Notes under the pieces: generated by a model
Database searches by the model: none
What the model was told of the DNA's origin: nothing
Seen by the model: the letters and a program-made list of their open reading frames with translations, nothing else
Assembly (NCBI GenBank): GCA_023101725.1
Contig: JALJCO010009028.1
Location: forward strand, 1 to 64,000
Source: Atherinomorus stipes
Taxonomy: Eukaryota > Chordata > Actinopteri > Atheriniformes > Atherinidae
Reading direction: 5' to 3'
Length of the DNA stretch: 64,000 nt
Translations under genes and position numbers: made by a program
Shown: in pieces, positions 1-11,321 of the stretch
Layout of the letters: each line of letters begins with the position of its first letter
How positions within the stretch are numbered: the first letter of the stretch is position 1

Positions 1-1557
1 TATTAGGGATGGCGAATCCGAAGCCTAATGAGACAACTTCCGTGAGATGGACGCCATGTCTTCAGACACGTCAGGCCTGTTTGAGACGATCAGCATGAAG
101 CACGAGCTCCATCTGGTGGCCGTGGGTGTGAACTGCAGCTGATGTCGGGAGCTGTCTCGTCTCTGACTGAATATAATTAAAGCAGAACTCAGTAACTTCA
201 GCTCGGGGCTCCCCCTAGTGGCGTCCTTTCACTGTCGTGTTCAACCCCCCCCCTTACACCCCCACCGCACACAGATGGCTTCTCTACCTGTCTTTCCTCT
301 ATTTTGATCGCTGGATATATTTCTAAGCTTTTACTAGCTTGTTGATGCTACTTTGCTGCGTTGGTAGCAGCACTGCATCTCCCTCTGCTCAAAGCAAAGT
401 CCTGTATTTTCTGAAACGGGACGTTTTACCCACGATTTGCGGGTAAATATGCCGTGGATTATATCTTTCACTGGTGTTGGCGAGTAGCAGGTAAGAATAC
501 GAACTTTTCTTTACTTTTTGCGGACGTGACAAGTGATTATTGAGCCTGAAGCAGTGATGCTTCACCCGGCGCCCAGGCAGCGCAAGCTACGTGAATCACT
601 CTGGTCCAGCAAAGAGTTGGTTATGAGAGCCAGGAGCCGTGTTTAGGTGGTGTGAAGCTAAAGAAATGTTTTCTTGGGGGTCGCGCTGGTAGTCTGGTTC
701 AAGTCAGCGCTGGAAGCAGCTCGGTAGATAGGGGACCTGAGTACCGTACAGCGGTTTCTGTTGTCGCAAGTTCTGCTCGGGTCGGCGCAGGCAAAGTTGT
801 TTTTCGCTGCTCGCAGGCCAGAGGCCCCGGCGGGAGGGGGGGGAACATTGAATCGCTCCGTAAACACTTTGTTTAGCCCCACGGGGATTCCAAAAAGCAT
901 TTATTGAGGTAAAAAAGTTACTGAGTTTCCCCTTTAAAGTCACGTTCTAAACCTCATGTTCGTGTTTCATCTGTTGGTAATAGAATTGTGAAGTCACTTC
1001 TGGGATAAATAAAGCATTTTTAATTTCATTTCCAAGTGATTGGCACCCGTATTAGGCATAAACAGAATAAAGATGAAGATGCACTTTTTCTGGAAGCTAG
1101 ACCCATGTTCAATATAGATGTTAAACTCTGAATGTTTACTTATCTTCATTATCTTTTGTTGGAAAATAATATCTGTCTTAGCTTAAATCCTCCAAGTTTA
1201 CATGATGATTATTTCAATAATGACTTTTTAAAATTATTATTTTCATGTAAATGAAAGAATTAAAAGCCTGCTTTTCAGTCGGCTGTGTTTTCAACATAAA
1301 TTTTACATTCTGTTGGTTCATGAAAAACTCCATGACAGGATGCTGCTCCCACTGCCTTTTTGTTCATGCTCTTTTTTACAATTTAGATATCTATATCAGC
1401 ATATATAAATTGCTGTCTGTCAATTTATGAGGAGATAATCGATAATCGAATCGAGTCGAATCAAACTTAAAAGGTGAATCGTTAGATTAATCGATGCATC
1501 GAAAAAAGTATTCAATAGATTAATCGTTTAGAAAAATAATCGTTTAACCCAGCCCTA
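1..1557. mobile_element. 3' part of a hAT element (TAGGGCTGGG family), cut by the window start
   Basis: This stretch matches 14246-15643 closely, apart from one insertion in each copy. Its right end reads AACCCAGCCCTA and is followed by CTTCATTT, the same 8-bp sequence that brackets the complete copy at 13320-15643. An 8-bp target duplication and a TAGGGCTGGG terminus are hAT features. No transposase is readable, so it is a non-autonomous derivative. The 5' end lies outside the window. This copy holds a TTAA-type insertion (181-933) and lacks the Harbinger-type MITE found in the other copy: TGA at 43-45 is the unoccupied site. Confidence 0.8.
181..933. mobile_element. 753-bp TTAA-type non-autonomous DNA transposon
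   Basis: The insertion is defined against the paralogous empty site at 15019-15022. TTAA flanks both ends (177-180 and 934-937). The ends form an imperfect inverted repeat: AGCAGAACTCAGTAACTT on the left and AGGGGAAACTCAGTAACTT on the right, read inward. TTAA duplications occur in the piggyBac and Kolobok superfamilies. The AG-rich termini fit Kolobok better than the CCC start typical of piggyBac, but this is inference. The interior is GC-rich and has no convincing coding potential. Confidence 0.75.
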
Positions 1558-1842
1558 CTTCATTTCTATCAGTGTTGGTGGGGAGTTGCTTCATATCAGC
1601 TGATTCATTATTATATGATCATTATTTCAGCCACAGATATTCACTAATGCTCAACGTCTAGAAGCATCAGTCAGTGATTATATATTTGTTTCTGTCCGAC
1701 AGAATCAGTCTTTTACTTTTATTTAATAAATCATCATTTCATCAACTAAACCACAGAAGAAGAAAACAGACTTTACATTGAAGACCAGAACAACTTTCAC
1801 ATCATATTAATCTCAATAAACAAATAAAACATGGTGTCTGAC

Positions 1843-2017
1843 CTCAGAGTCTCTAGTCTGCAGTTTGGACTCCTCCAGAAACAAACAAACATCTTTCACA
1901 GCAGTTTCCATGTTCTTGTTCCAGCTCAGGTCCAGTTCTGTCAGATGGGATGGGTTGGACTTCAGAGCTGAGATCAGTGAAGCACAGCTGATCTCTGACA
2001 AACTGCAGCCCCGCAAT
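1843..2017 (-). pseudogene. NLRC3-like LRR exon of unit A, frameshifted
   Basis: The exon encodes a fish NLR leucine-rich repeat with the core [20 protein letters not shown] followed by TELDLSWN. A pyrimidine-rich acceptor ends in CAG before 2017 and a GTCAG donor follows 1843. The sister exons in units B and C are 174 bp, a multiple of three. This one is 175 bp because of one extra base near GAGGAG (about 1872-1877), which breaks the [10 protein letters not shown] end of the repeat. If spliced in, it would shift the frame downstream. It is the leftmost, most 3' LRR exon of the NLR-like gene in this window. Confidence 0.8.
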
Positions 2018-2742
2018 CTGAATAAAGAATAAAAAGTGTGAGCTGAAGCCAACAGGATGCAGGTTAAAACAGTCAAAGAGAAGCAGAGAAGAAGAGTTCT
2101 CATTAATATTAATGACAACATGCTGCTGCTTCAATAAAGACGTAGTGACTTCAATCAGAGTGAGTTCTCTCACCGACAGACGTGACTCTGATTCTAGCGG
2201 CTGAACTGGAGGAAAAAAAGACTTCAGAGTGTGATAATGGTGACAGGACACACACACTGAAACAAATGTTTCCATCACTGCAGATGTGAGCGACAGCAGA
2301 TTGTCAGCTTGGTGTAAACGTCCTGTTAATGAAAGCAAACACTGGACTAATTAGCATCTCAGTACAGATGTTGCTTATCAAAGCTGTTTCTGGATGGAGC
2401 TGAACTGGCTCACAATGTTTCTTTACATACAAACTCAAACTCAAAGTCAAGTTTGCATCTGAAAAAGTTGAGTTGAAAATAAAAACAAATGCAGCAATAC
2501 TTGATTTAAGTTCAGACAGAAATCTGAGATCATTTCTTAAATACTTGTTTTCCTTTAAATCTTAACTGTTAAACCTTTTTTTTTCAGATTTGAGATTTTT
2601 TTCTTTCAGTTTCAGATTTTCTGTTTTCAGATTCAGATCTTTTATTTTCACTTTAAACTTTAAAGACATGTTGGTCTCTCTGCTGATCAGCAGCTTCAGA
2701 TCCCATTTCCCTCATTTTCTCCTTATAATTGGTATCCTGTGC

Positions 2743-2750
2743 TATAAAAG
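2743..2750 (+). promoter_or_regulatory. TATA-like box in unit A
   Basis: TATAAAAG lies in a stretch conserved with unit B (12216-12223). It is followed about 25 bp later by a purine-rich segment suited to a start site. It points away from the NLR gene, toward the possible signal-peptide exon at 8867. No direct evidence of promoter function can be seen. Confidence 0.2.
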
Positions 2751-2955
2751 CAGAATCAGAGCATCAGAGGGATGATTTCAGTCACTTCTGGCTTCAGTTA
2801 TTGTTAAGATGTGATGAATCTGACATCACAGCAGATTCATTTCTAAATGAGGACGGATGAAACTTTCATGAATTATTGCTGAGACCAAAATTAATATGAC
2901 AGCAGATTGTTGTGTTGTTGTGTTTAAACAGGAGGAAGTTTGTCTGACTGTCAGC

Positions 2956-5016
2956 CAGGTCAGGGGGAAAGTTAGGAAGATTCCAAGGGCCCATGACTGT
3001 GGGGGGCCCCAAAAGATGTGGAAATGATCAAACCTTCATTTCAAATAATATTTTTATAAACATTTCAAATAGAACAAAAATATACAGTAGTAGAATACAT
3101 TGCCTTTGTGTTCTCACTGGTTTTTCAGCAGTAAACGGCAAAACAAAGCATGAATATATTGACCAACCCATCCCCGTGAAAATGCAAGAAATGGTTTGGT
3201 CCTCAGGAACTGCCTCAGCGCATCCGCTCCTTGCCTGTCAATACCGCGGTTTGCTGGTATCGGGCCTTTGTTGCTGCATCCGATTCATTTGACAAAGTGA
3301 CAGCGAATAAAACGACTGACTAAGAAAATGTGTGAATAAGCAGCAGTGTGACAAAAAGTCCAACCGCAGACGAAGAACACAGCACCCCAAGAAATGAAGG
3401 TATGATTTTCAAATGAGAAGAGAAAGAAAAGAGAAAGAGAAGAGACGAACGAAGCGTGAGCCAGTTTTTAAAGAAAGGTTTGTTGCCTGAGTTGTTCAAA
3501 TGAACCTGTTGAGTGAAATAAGCAGCTATCTGCAGACTATTACAACTTAGTTAATCCTCCTTAAGGTGGAAGTGGGATCACATGATTGATGATGCCGGTA
3601 GTGCTGTGTCTGAAACGGAAAGTGATTTTCCCTCTTTTTCTTTCTAGGAAAAGTTAAAGCAGGACTCTCCAGCATTTGTAATGAGCTTATTGTGTGTCTG
3701 TAACTGACACAGAAGCAAATAAGCCAGAAAACTCATAGAGCTGAGACTTTACATTTACATAACCAGACCAGGCAAAACATAGTTCTCACAACATCACTTG
3801 TGTGCTATTAATTTTTTAGCAAGATACTTATATTAAATAACCGTCCTTGTCCCTCTGTAATCATATGTAAACAGATGATCCGCCAGCAGCAGCCCCATCT
3901 CTTCACCCCCCACCCCCCTTTCCATTCCCAGTGAAGAAGGTAAGCAACATTGGGACAAGGTAGCATCATTACAGAGTCTGCTGTGGGAATTTGTCTCATT
4001 TTACCATTCCAAAAATAAAAATGAAGCATTTTTTAAAAAAAAAAATTGAAACACTTAAAAAACAAACAAACAAACAAAAAAAACCATAATGATCTCTATA
4101 AAATAAAAATGTCCTGTAGTTGTAGTTGTTTGTACAGGATACTGGACAGTTAAATGAAAACAGAGTAGCCATCTGCAGCCTGTATTAAAATCAAAGTCAC
4201 GATTTAAATAGTTCAGTTAGATTTTTACATTCAGATTGAATTACAGCCACCAAAAGACATCTATAAATCTTTATCCTTCTCAAGACGGTTAATTTATTTG
4301 AGCTGCACTATAAATACCTAAATACCTGTACCTGTTTGCAATCTAGCTGTGAGGTCACACTGAGCTGCTGATAATTGATGTTATTAGATGATGTAATTTG
4401 TTGGTACATTATATAAATGTAACAACTGTTACAGTCTTTGCTTACATTTCTCAGGTTTGGCCAGAAAGTATAGAAATGGAGGAACAACAAAAAAATTAGG
4501 GCTGTCAAAAAATTAACCCTATCGTCAAACAAGACATTTTTTTTTATTATTATTAATTAGTACTGCTACATGTAGACAACACATAAACTTTTGTTTTATA
4601 ACTTAAAGGCTAAAACCAAGCCAGAAATCTGTGAGTCGTCCAGGACTCAGACCTGAATCTCAGCTTCACATTAAGACAGTTGTTAAGTCAGCCTGCGAGG
4701 ATCAGCAGCATTCTGGACTAAACTGCCACCATCTGAAGGACTTTAGGGAGACATGTAAGGACAGGGTTTCAGTAGTTTAGTCTACTAAAGATAAATGCTG
4801 AATTCCTGCTGAGACACCTTTAATCCTAAATGTGTTCTAGAAGTGATAAACGCGATTAATCAGGATGAATTTTTTTGGCAGCCATACAAAAAATACTTTG
4901 AAACTGTAAATAATACTCTTTTTATAACATTTTTAAGTCTTGCATCAATTTTTTGAGGGAGGAGGGCCCAACATGAATGTCTTTCATGGGGCCCAAAATT
5001 CCTGGCGGCGCCCCTG
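2956..5016. mobile_element. 2.06-kb hAT element, non-autonomous
   Basis: The 8-bp duplication CTGTCAGC flanks it (2948-2955 and 5017-5024), and unit B has a single CTGTCAGC at the same place. The termini start with CAGG: CAGGTCAGGGGG on the left and CAGGGGCGCCGCCAGG on the right read inward. A GGGCCC block follows near each end. No hAT transposase is readable inside. A short AAAC-rich simple repeat lies near 4058-4083. Confidence 0.85.
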
Positions 5017-5169
5017 CTGTCAGCTGATCTGATTTTACTGGAGAAAATAGTTCAGATGGAAAAGTGGAATTTAAAGAAAAATCTGAATCTGAAAACATTA
5101 AAAAAAGATTTTACATTCAAACTAAAGACATTTCTGTTGCATTTCTTTTTTCATTTTAAGTCTTTTTTG

Positions 5170-6310
5170 TAGAGATGTCCCGATCCGATCACGTGATCGG
5201 GGATCGGGGCCCGATCACGTGATTTCAGACTCGATGGGAATCGGCTGTTACATCCCGATCAGGGATCGGTTAAATGTTTCCTTTACTGATACGGCAGCAG
5301 CGGGCTGCTCCTCTTTTTCCTCTGCGTGGTTTCCTCTCAGTTTCGGTTTTATGACCAGCGGTTGGTTTGATTCTGCCTCATGTGAACCGCCCCGTCCTGC
5401 ACGCAGCTCTGTGCTGTTTACAGCATCACCGGGCGGTGCAGGAGTTTAAATGTAACGCACCAGCAGGCAGCAGCCTGTTCACTCAGACATAACTACAGGG
5501 AAGGCGGCTGCAGCTGAACTGAGCCGCTTTTAAAAAGTCTGATCCATTAATCAAAGCAAACAACAATAAGTCAACATAACGTGTAACACGTGGTTCATAT
5601 TTAGCGAAGCAACGCGACAATGTGCTGGTTTTACGTTAGTTGTGCAGCGCGTGCATCGCTGCGGGTTTGACGGGGCTGCTGGTTGACGTGACCTGCGGAG
5701 AAGTGACAGAAAAAAGAAAGAAATCTGCTTAAACTTTGTTTGCCATTAATGAACGGAGTAAAACCGAAGCACACATTACATTAGGTCTATCTGTTGTTTC
5801 AGAGTTTATTTGAAATCTAGTGTTGGTTTTATTTGCTGTCCAAAAATAATCATGTGTTTCCAAGCTTCAGAGAAATGGAGAAATAACCAGCTTCCTTTGT
5901 GATTCCCACAGACATGCATAAATGATTACTTACTCATTAATTTGACGTTAGTTTGGTATATAAATGTATGCTAAATATCTTTTCTTTTTTAGAATATGGC
6001 TGGAAGAATGTAATTGATCAGAGGAGGTGTCATAATAAAGTAAAATAAGAATAAATAAAATGAAAAAATACAACAAATATGGCACCTCCTGATTCCCCAA
6101 TTGCACCTTTGAGCTGATAGGATTCAGAATCAGATAAAGGAGCAGTGTTTCCCCTACAGACCACTGCTGTAGGGGAAACACTGTCTTTTTCTCTTAAATT
6201 TTCATTTTATTATAGAAGTATCGGATCGGGACTCGGTATCGGCCGATCCTCAAAATCAAATGACTCGTACTCGGAATCGGGGGCAAAAAACCCTGATCGG
6301 GACATCTCTA
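5170..6310. mobile_element. 1.14-kb hAT-type MITE (TAGAGATGTCCCGATC family)
   Basis: Terminal inverted repeats begin TAGAGATGTCCCGATC at both ends. The 8-bp duplication CTTTTTTG flanks it at 5162-5169 and 6311-6318, and unit B has one copy there. The subterminal regions are rich in GATCGG and CCGATC motifs that can fold back. There is no transposase. The family name is not assigned. Confidence 0.85.
6143..6183. repeat. Short hairpin inside the MITE
   Basis: Two 15-bp arms, CAGTGTTTCCCCTAC and its exact reverse complement, are separated by 11 bp. The arm resembles a hAT terminus (CAGTGTTTCCCC), so this may be what remains of a small nested element. Confidence 0.6.
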
Positions 6311-6845
6311 CTTTTTTGTTCTTTCTTAAATTTCAAGATCAAAACTTGATTCATTGACTTATTCCTGAAGATTTAAATATTTTCAAACATACAAACATTG
6401 TGGTTGTGTTAATAAAAATAATACATTTTATTTTAAAGCGCCTACTTAAAACACCCAAGGACACTGTACAGGCAGATAAAACATTAAAAACAGGAAGCTA
6501 AAACAGTTAAAACACAAGCATTAGAGGTACCACAGAAAACAAAACTACAGGAAATAAAACAGGGAAAAACAACATTGGAGTGATGCGTATGGACTTTGGT
6601 GGAATGAGACCGTCTGAACAGGAAGGTTATGAGTCTGGATTTGAAAAGAGGGAAGGAGACCACTGTACGGAGATCAGGAGGGAAGGAATTCCAGAGACGG
6701 GGAGCAGAGTGACTAAACACCCTGCTCCCCACTGTGACAACGGGCCGGGTGAAGGGAAAGCTGGACGGTGTGGGAAGATGGTTAAGAGCGGGTAGGGGTG
6801 TTTACACGAAGGAGATCAGAGATGTAGGATGGAGTCATGTTACAG

Positions 6846-7125
6846 ATGCGGGCGTGAAAAAGTTCCGCCTTTTTCTGCCAGAAGTGGTGCAGTGATAGTG
6901 CACCATTACTGCACTATCACTGGCTGAATGATTTGTCCCACATACGTCATCACACACGGTGTCCCAACTTGGTGTGTGGAAACGTCCTTGTTCCCGGCAT
7001 ACATTTATGCTCTGAAATAGTTTCCTCTGGGCACACAGGGGTTTCTCTGTGCGATTGAATTAGCAGACAAGTCGCTGGTAAGTGGCTGGCAGTCGGCAGA
7101 GTGGGGAACTTTTTCATGCCTGCAT
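6846..7125. repeat. 280-bp inverted-repeat element inside the L2 LINE
   Basis: The left end ATGCGGGCGTGAAAAAGTTCC and the right end, the reverse complement of ATGCAGGCATGAAAAAGTTCC, form a 21-bp imperfect inverted repeat. A second hairpin (AGTGATAGTGCA and its complement) lies near 6892-6921. It does not read as reverse transcriptase, so it is probably a MITE that landed in the LINE. The Tc1-like element begins 4 bp to its right. Confidence 0.45.
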
Positions 7126-7128
7126 CTA

Positions 7129-8399
7129 CAGGGGGTGGACAATGAAACTGAAACACTTGGTTTTAGACCACAATCATTTATTAGTATGGTGTGGGGCCTC
7201 CTTTTGCGGCCAATACAGCGGCAATTTGTCTTGGAAATTATATATACAAGTCCTGAACAGTGGTCAGAGGGATTTTAAGCCATTCTTCTTGCAGGATAGT
7301 GGCCAGGTCACTACGTGATGCTGGTGGAGGAAAACGTTTCCTGACTCGCTCCTCCAAAACTCCCCAAAGTGGCTCAATAACATTTAGATCTGGTGACTTT
7401 GCAGGCCATGGGAGATGTTCAACTTCACTTTCATGTTCATCAAACCAATCTTTCACCAGTCTTGCTCTGTGTATTGGTGCATTGTCATCCTGATACACTG
7501 CTCCGCCTTCAGGATACAATGTTTGAACCATTGGATGCACATGGTCCTCCAGAATGGTTCAGTAGTCCTTGGCAGTGACACACTCATCTAGCACAAGTAT
7601 TGGGCCAAGCGAATGCCATGATATGGCCGCCCAAACCATGACTGATCCACCCCCATGCTTCACTCTGGCCATGCAACAATCTGGGTGGTACACTTCTCTG
7701 GGGCTTCTCCACACTGTGACTCTCCCGGATGTGGGGAAAACAGTAAAGGTGGACTCATCAGAGAACAATACATGTTTCACATTGTCCACAGCCCAAGATT
7801 TGCGCTCCTTGCACCATTGAAACCGACGTTTGGCATTGGCACGAGTGACCAAAGGTTTGGCTATAGCAGCCCGGCCGTGTATATTTACCCTGTGGAGCTC
7901 CCGATGGACAGTTCTGGTGGAAACAGGAGAGCTGAGGTGCACATTTAATTCTGCCGTGATTTGGGCCGCTGTGGTTTTACGTTTTTTGGATACAATCCGG
8001 GTTAGCACCCGAACATCTCTTTCAGACAGCTTCCTCTTGCGTCCACAGTTAATCCTGTTGGATGTGGTTCGTCCTTCTTGGTGGTATGCTGACATTACCC
8101 TGGATACTGTGGCTCTTGATACATCACAAAGACTTGCTGTCTTGGTCACAGATGCGCCGGCAAGACGTGCACCAACAATTTGTCCTCTTTTGAACTCTGA
8201 TATGTCACCCATAATGTTGTATGCATTGCAATGTTTTGAGCAAAACTGTGCTTTTTACTCTGCTAATTGAACCTTCACACTCTGCTCTTACTGGTGCAAT
8301 GTGCAATTAATGAATATTGGCCACCAGGCTGGTCCAATTTAGCCATGAAACCTCCCACACTAAAATGACAGGTGTTTCAGTTTCATCGTCCACCCCCTG
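7129..8399 (-). mobile_element. Tc1/mariner element (DD36E type), 1271 bp
   Basis: The termini are CAGGGGGTGGACAATGAAAC and, read inward from the right, CAGGGGGTGGACGATGAAAC. A TA dinucleotide flanks each side (7127-7128 and 8400-8401). It sits inside the L2 LINE remnant, so it is younger than that LINE. The element is full length and codes for transposase on the minus strand. Confidence 0.95.
7181..8212 (-). pseudogene. Tc1-family transposase with two nonsense codons
   Basis: One reading frame of 343 sense-length codons starts at ATG 8212 (MGDISEFKRGQIVGARLAG) and ends at TAA 7181-7183. It holds an N-terminal paired-like helix-turn-helix region with a GRKRKLSERD linker, then the catalytic domain with LFSDEST, YQDDNAPIH and SPDLNVIEPLW. 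Counting from the D aligned with DN-P to the E gives 36 residues between, i.e. DD36E rather than classical DD34E. Two in-frame stops interrupt it: TGA at 7559-7561 and TAA at 7238-7240. There are no frameshifts, so inactivation looks recent. All three catalytic acids are intact. Confidence 0.9.
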
Positions 8400-8866
8400 T
8401 ATATGGAGGACCTTGGATGTAGTGAGGAGTGAAGATAATCCTTTTTTTTGATGGGGAGCCAGCGGAGTTGTTGCAGGATGGGAGTAATATGATTAGAAAT
8501 GGGGGTCCGAGTAATCAGGCGTGCTGCAGAGTTTTGAAGGGGCTGCAGTTTCTGGAGGGACTTGTTTGGGAGGCCGAAAAGAAGTGAATTACAGTAATCA
8601 ATGCAAGACGTGATGAAGCTGCAAACAAGGATGGCAGTAGTTTGGGGAGTGAGAGAGAGGAGCAGAGACAAGAGATGTTACGCAGGTGGAAGTAGGCGGA
8701 CCGGGTGATGTTGCTAATGTGAGACTGGATTCAGCTCCATATTTCTGATCTGCTGTTTCTCAACCTACATTCACACACAAGCTCTTCACAGCAACTCTGA
8801 GCTGTGAATAAATAAAGCAGCAGAAAGAAAGACAGCAGGTAAACAGAGCAGCATTTCTCTGCAGTG

Positions 8867-8998
8867 ATGGAGCATCCCTGCCTCTCTCCTTCATGGCTGT
8901 TCAGCATCATCTTTGTGTCTCTGTTTGGATCACCTGCACAGGCTCGTAGCACTTCACCTTTTCAGCTTCTCTTTGGCTGCAGAGCTATGAAACACTGA
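8867..8998 (+). CDS. Possible signal-peptide exon (unit A), opposite strand to the NLR gene
   Basis: The ATG opens a 43-codon frame whose start (MEHPCLSPSWLF, then a hydrophobic SIIFVSLFG and SPAQA) has the form of a cleavable signal peptide: short N region, hydrophobic core, small residues at the cleavage site. The frame soon reaches a stop, as expected for a first exon; a GTAGCA just after the AQA site could be a donor. Unit B keeps it with mostly conservative change. Such exons start many fish immunoglobulin-superfamily genes, but no downstream exon was found, so the product is unknown. Confidence 0.3.
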   Translation: MEHPCLSPSWLFSIIFVSLFGSPAQARSTSPFQLLFGCRAMKH

Positions 8999-9068
8999 CT
9001 CTGCTCCACATTTTCACACATTTCTCACCTGATGGAAAGCTGCTCACACACTCTCAGAACCTCCTTCC

Positions 9069-10409
9069 TAGGGATGGGTACCTTTCACATTTGAATCAAT
9101 ACGGTACCAACTTCCGGTACCGGTACCAAACGGTACCAGTTTTCGGTACTTTTATGTGTTTATATGGCAATAACAGATTTATTTCTCATTCTCAACATAG
9201 AATTTTTTTAATAATATATTAAAGCAAAATTCAGGTGTTTCTCTATGATGTCAGAGCGTCTGGTAACAGGGAAACTTAATGGCAAGGCAAGTTTTTTTAT
9301 ACAGCACATTTCATGTAGCCTACAGGAAAATTCAAAGTGCTTTAGATAAACCAAGCATTGCAGCGGGGTGTAAAAGGGAAAATGATTAAGAACAAAAAAG
9401 TAGAAGTATGATTTTAAAATGATAAACATTAAAAATATTTAAGATTAAAAAGAGAGCATAGAGCTGTGCAGATTTGAACTTTAGAGTAAAATCTATGTGA
9501 ATGCAGCTGAGAACAAGTGTTTCAGCTGATCTGAGACTTTCTGGGAGTTTGTTCCAGACGAAATAATAATAATGACAGAATAATTTAATGAGAAAAAAAG
9601 ACGGAATATTCTCCGACACTAAACTGATTCTGTGGAGGCGTTTTGCGCAGGTCTGGAGGCTGTAATCCTGCTGCAGGGATCAGGTTACTAACTTGGTGCA
9701 GACAGTTTCTGCTGTGCTGGTTAAACCATACAAGCTGTTTCAGAGAGACGCAGACTCTTATTTATCAGATGGCAGTATGGTGGCTGGTGCACTCGCGTGC
9801 GGAAACTCCGCCGTGATGAAGAGTTTAATAAAGATGTGGGACGCGACAGAGGGAGGGAGAGAGAGACGTGACATGCGCGTCACCCCAGAACTGGTTTACT
9901 GTCTTGGTTGATGCTAAACTCAGTAAATAATCACATCGTATTAAGTTCTTGAACGGCAGTTTGTGAACCTGCTGGTTATTATCTGCCCCCGATTACATCT
10001 GTTCAGCCGCCGAGGCGCTGACGGACTTCTCCCTCTTTTTTCTGCGGGCTGCAGATGATGCGACGGGAACGTAGCTTTGAAAAGAATATTGTGTTAAATC
10101 AGCTGCTTCCTCAGCTCAGACATGTTCCCGCCGCTGGCATCACAAATAATGCAGCGAACTTGATGTTTTAGAGAAGTGAAGCAGGAAAGCTTCTGACTGA
10201 ACACGCGGCCGCTGCTGCTGATGTCATGCTGCGATGCAACGTTCACGTGCGGCACAGAAATAACAAACTCTTCCACTACCTCACATTAAAAAGGATGCAT
10301 TTAGGTACGGAAACATGGTACCGTTTGATTTTACGTGAATCGGTACCCGGTAGTACCGACGGAGTTCGGTAGGTACCAATAAAAGTACCGATTTCGGTAC
10401 CCATCCCTA
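9069..10409. mobile_element. hAT element of the TAGGGATGGGTACC family, 1341 bp
   Basis: Inverted termini TAGGGATGGGTACC are flanked by the 8-bp duplication CTCCTTCC (9061-9068 and 10410-10417); unit B has an unoccupied site. GGTACC motifs cluster near the ends. On the minus strand 10276-10094 reads KHQVRCIICDASGGN and LRKQL, which looks like the remnant of a BED zinc finger (C-x2-C) of a hAT transposase. An L2-type LINE tail is embedded at about 9285-9610. A second, split copy of the family lies at 16337-29958. Confidence 0.9.
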
Positions 10410-10990
10410 CTCCTTCCATCCACTGTTACCTAGCAACAAGTTAGCTCACAGCTTCACTTTATTTAATTTTCCAATCATGTTATTTTTCTCCAGATAAATT
10501 CTTCTTTGTATTTTCCTTACATCCACTTAACAGGAATATCTGTTTCAGGCTGAACTGACTTTGTGTAACAGAGATCATTTTGAATGAAATGAAAGTCAAC
10601 TGAGAAAGATTTCTTTTAAATTATTAGTGTGATGAGGTTTTAGGCTGTAATATGTCATTATTGATGCATGTGAGTGAAGATGACTGCTGCTGTGATGAAG
10701 ACTGTTTTCTAATGAAGTCAAAGATGCTTCATTTCTATCAGTGTTGGTGGGGAGTTGCTTCATATCAGCTGATTCATTATTATATGATTATTATTTCAGC
10801 CACAGATATTCACTAATGCTCAACGTCTAGAAGCATCAGTCAATGATTATATATTTGTTTCTGTCTGACAGAATCAAAGTCTTTTACTTTTATTTAATAA
10901 ATCATCATTTCATCAACTAAACCACAGAAGATGAAAACAGATTTTACATTGAAGACCAGAACAACTTTCACATCATATTAATCTCAATAA

Positions 10991-11290
10991 TAATGTAATT
11001 TCACGGACCAGGCTCAAGACATTCGGCGTGGCTGCCCCCCCCCCTCTTGAATCTCTCCCGGCTGAAATCTGTAACTCCTCTTCTCTCGACAGCTTCAAGA
11101 CACAAATCAAAACCCACCTTTTCCTCCCTGGCCTTTCCTGATTAACTGGTTTCTTTCCCTGTTGTTATGTCCTTGTGGTGTTTTTGTTGATTTATTTCCT
11201 TTGTAAAGCGACCGTGGGTTCCTTGAAAGGCGCTATATAACTTCAAGTTATTATTATTATTATTATTGTTGTTATTACTATTACTGTTAT
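10991..11290 (+). mobile_element. 3' tail of an L2-type LINE
   Basis: This insertion is absent from units A and C. It ends in the pattern of fish L2 tails: an FKTQIKTHLF-like peptide remnant, then TGTAAAGCG and GGCGCTATATAA, then a TTA trinucleotide run. It lies just downstream of the LRR exon donor, within the intron. Confidence 0.7.
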
Positions 11291-11321
11291 TAACAACAAC
11301 AAATAAAACATGGTGTCTGAC

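Larger units (their letters stand above)
6409..8728 (-). mobile_element. 5'-truncated L2-like LINE, split by a Tc1 element
   Basis: Unit B is uninterrupted here. On the minus strand, 8671 to about 8405 encodes the end of an L2-type reverse transcriptase ([20 protein letters not shown], then [11 protein letters not shown] and [13 protein letters not shown]). After the Tc1 insertion, 6732-6484 encodes the typical tail SAPRLWNSFPPDLRT with FKSRLITFLFRRS. An A/T-rich 3' tail lies at the left edge. Frameshifts are present and no target duplication was recognised. The element is dead. Confidence 0.75.
1558..10726. repeat. Tandem unit A of an LRR-exon segmental duplication, inflated by insertions
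   Basis: The unit starts at CTTCATTTCTATCAG and runs to the next occurrence at 10727. Comparison with unit B shows that A consists of about 2.3 kb of shared sequence interrupted by at least four insertions: 2956-5016, 5170-6310, 6409-8728 and 9069-10409. Shared pieces include the LRR exon, a TATA-like box and a possible signal-peptide exon on the opposite strand. Base differences from B are few, so the duplication is fairly young. Confidence 0.9.

Noticed and set aside
1813..2338. Longer minus-strand frames around the LRR exon of unit A (and the like in B and C)
   Set aside because: The added N-terminal part ([12 protein letters not shown] and similar) is intron read-through upstream of a clear acceptor; only the exon is real.
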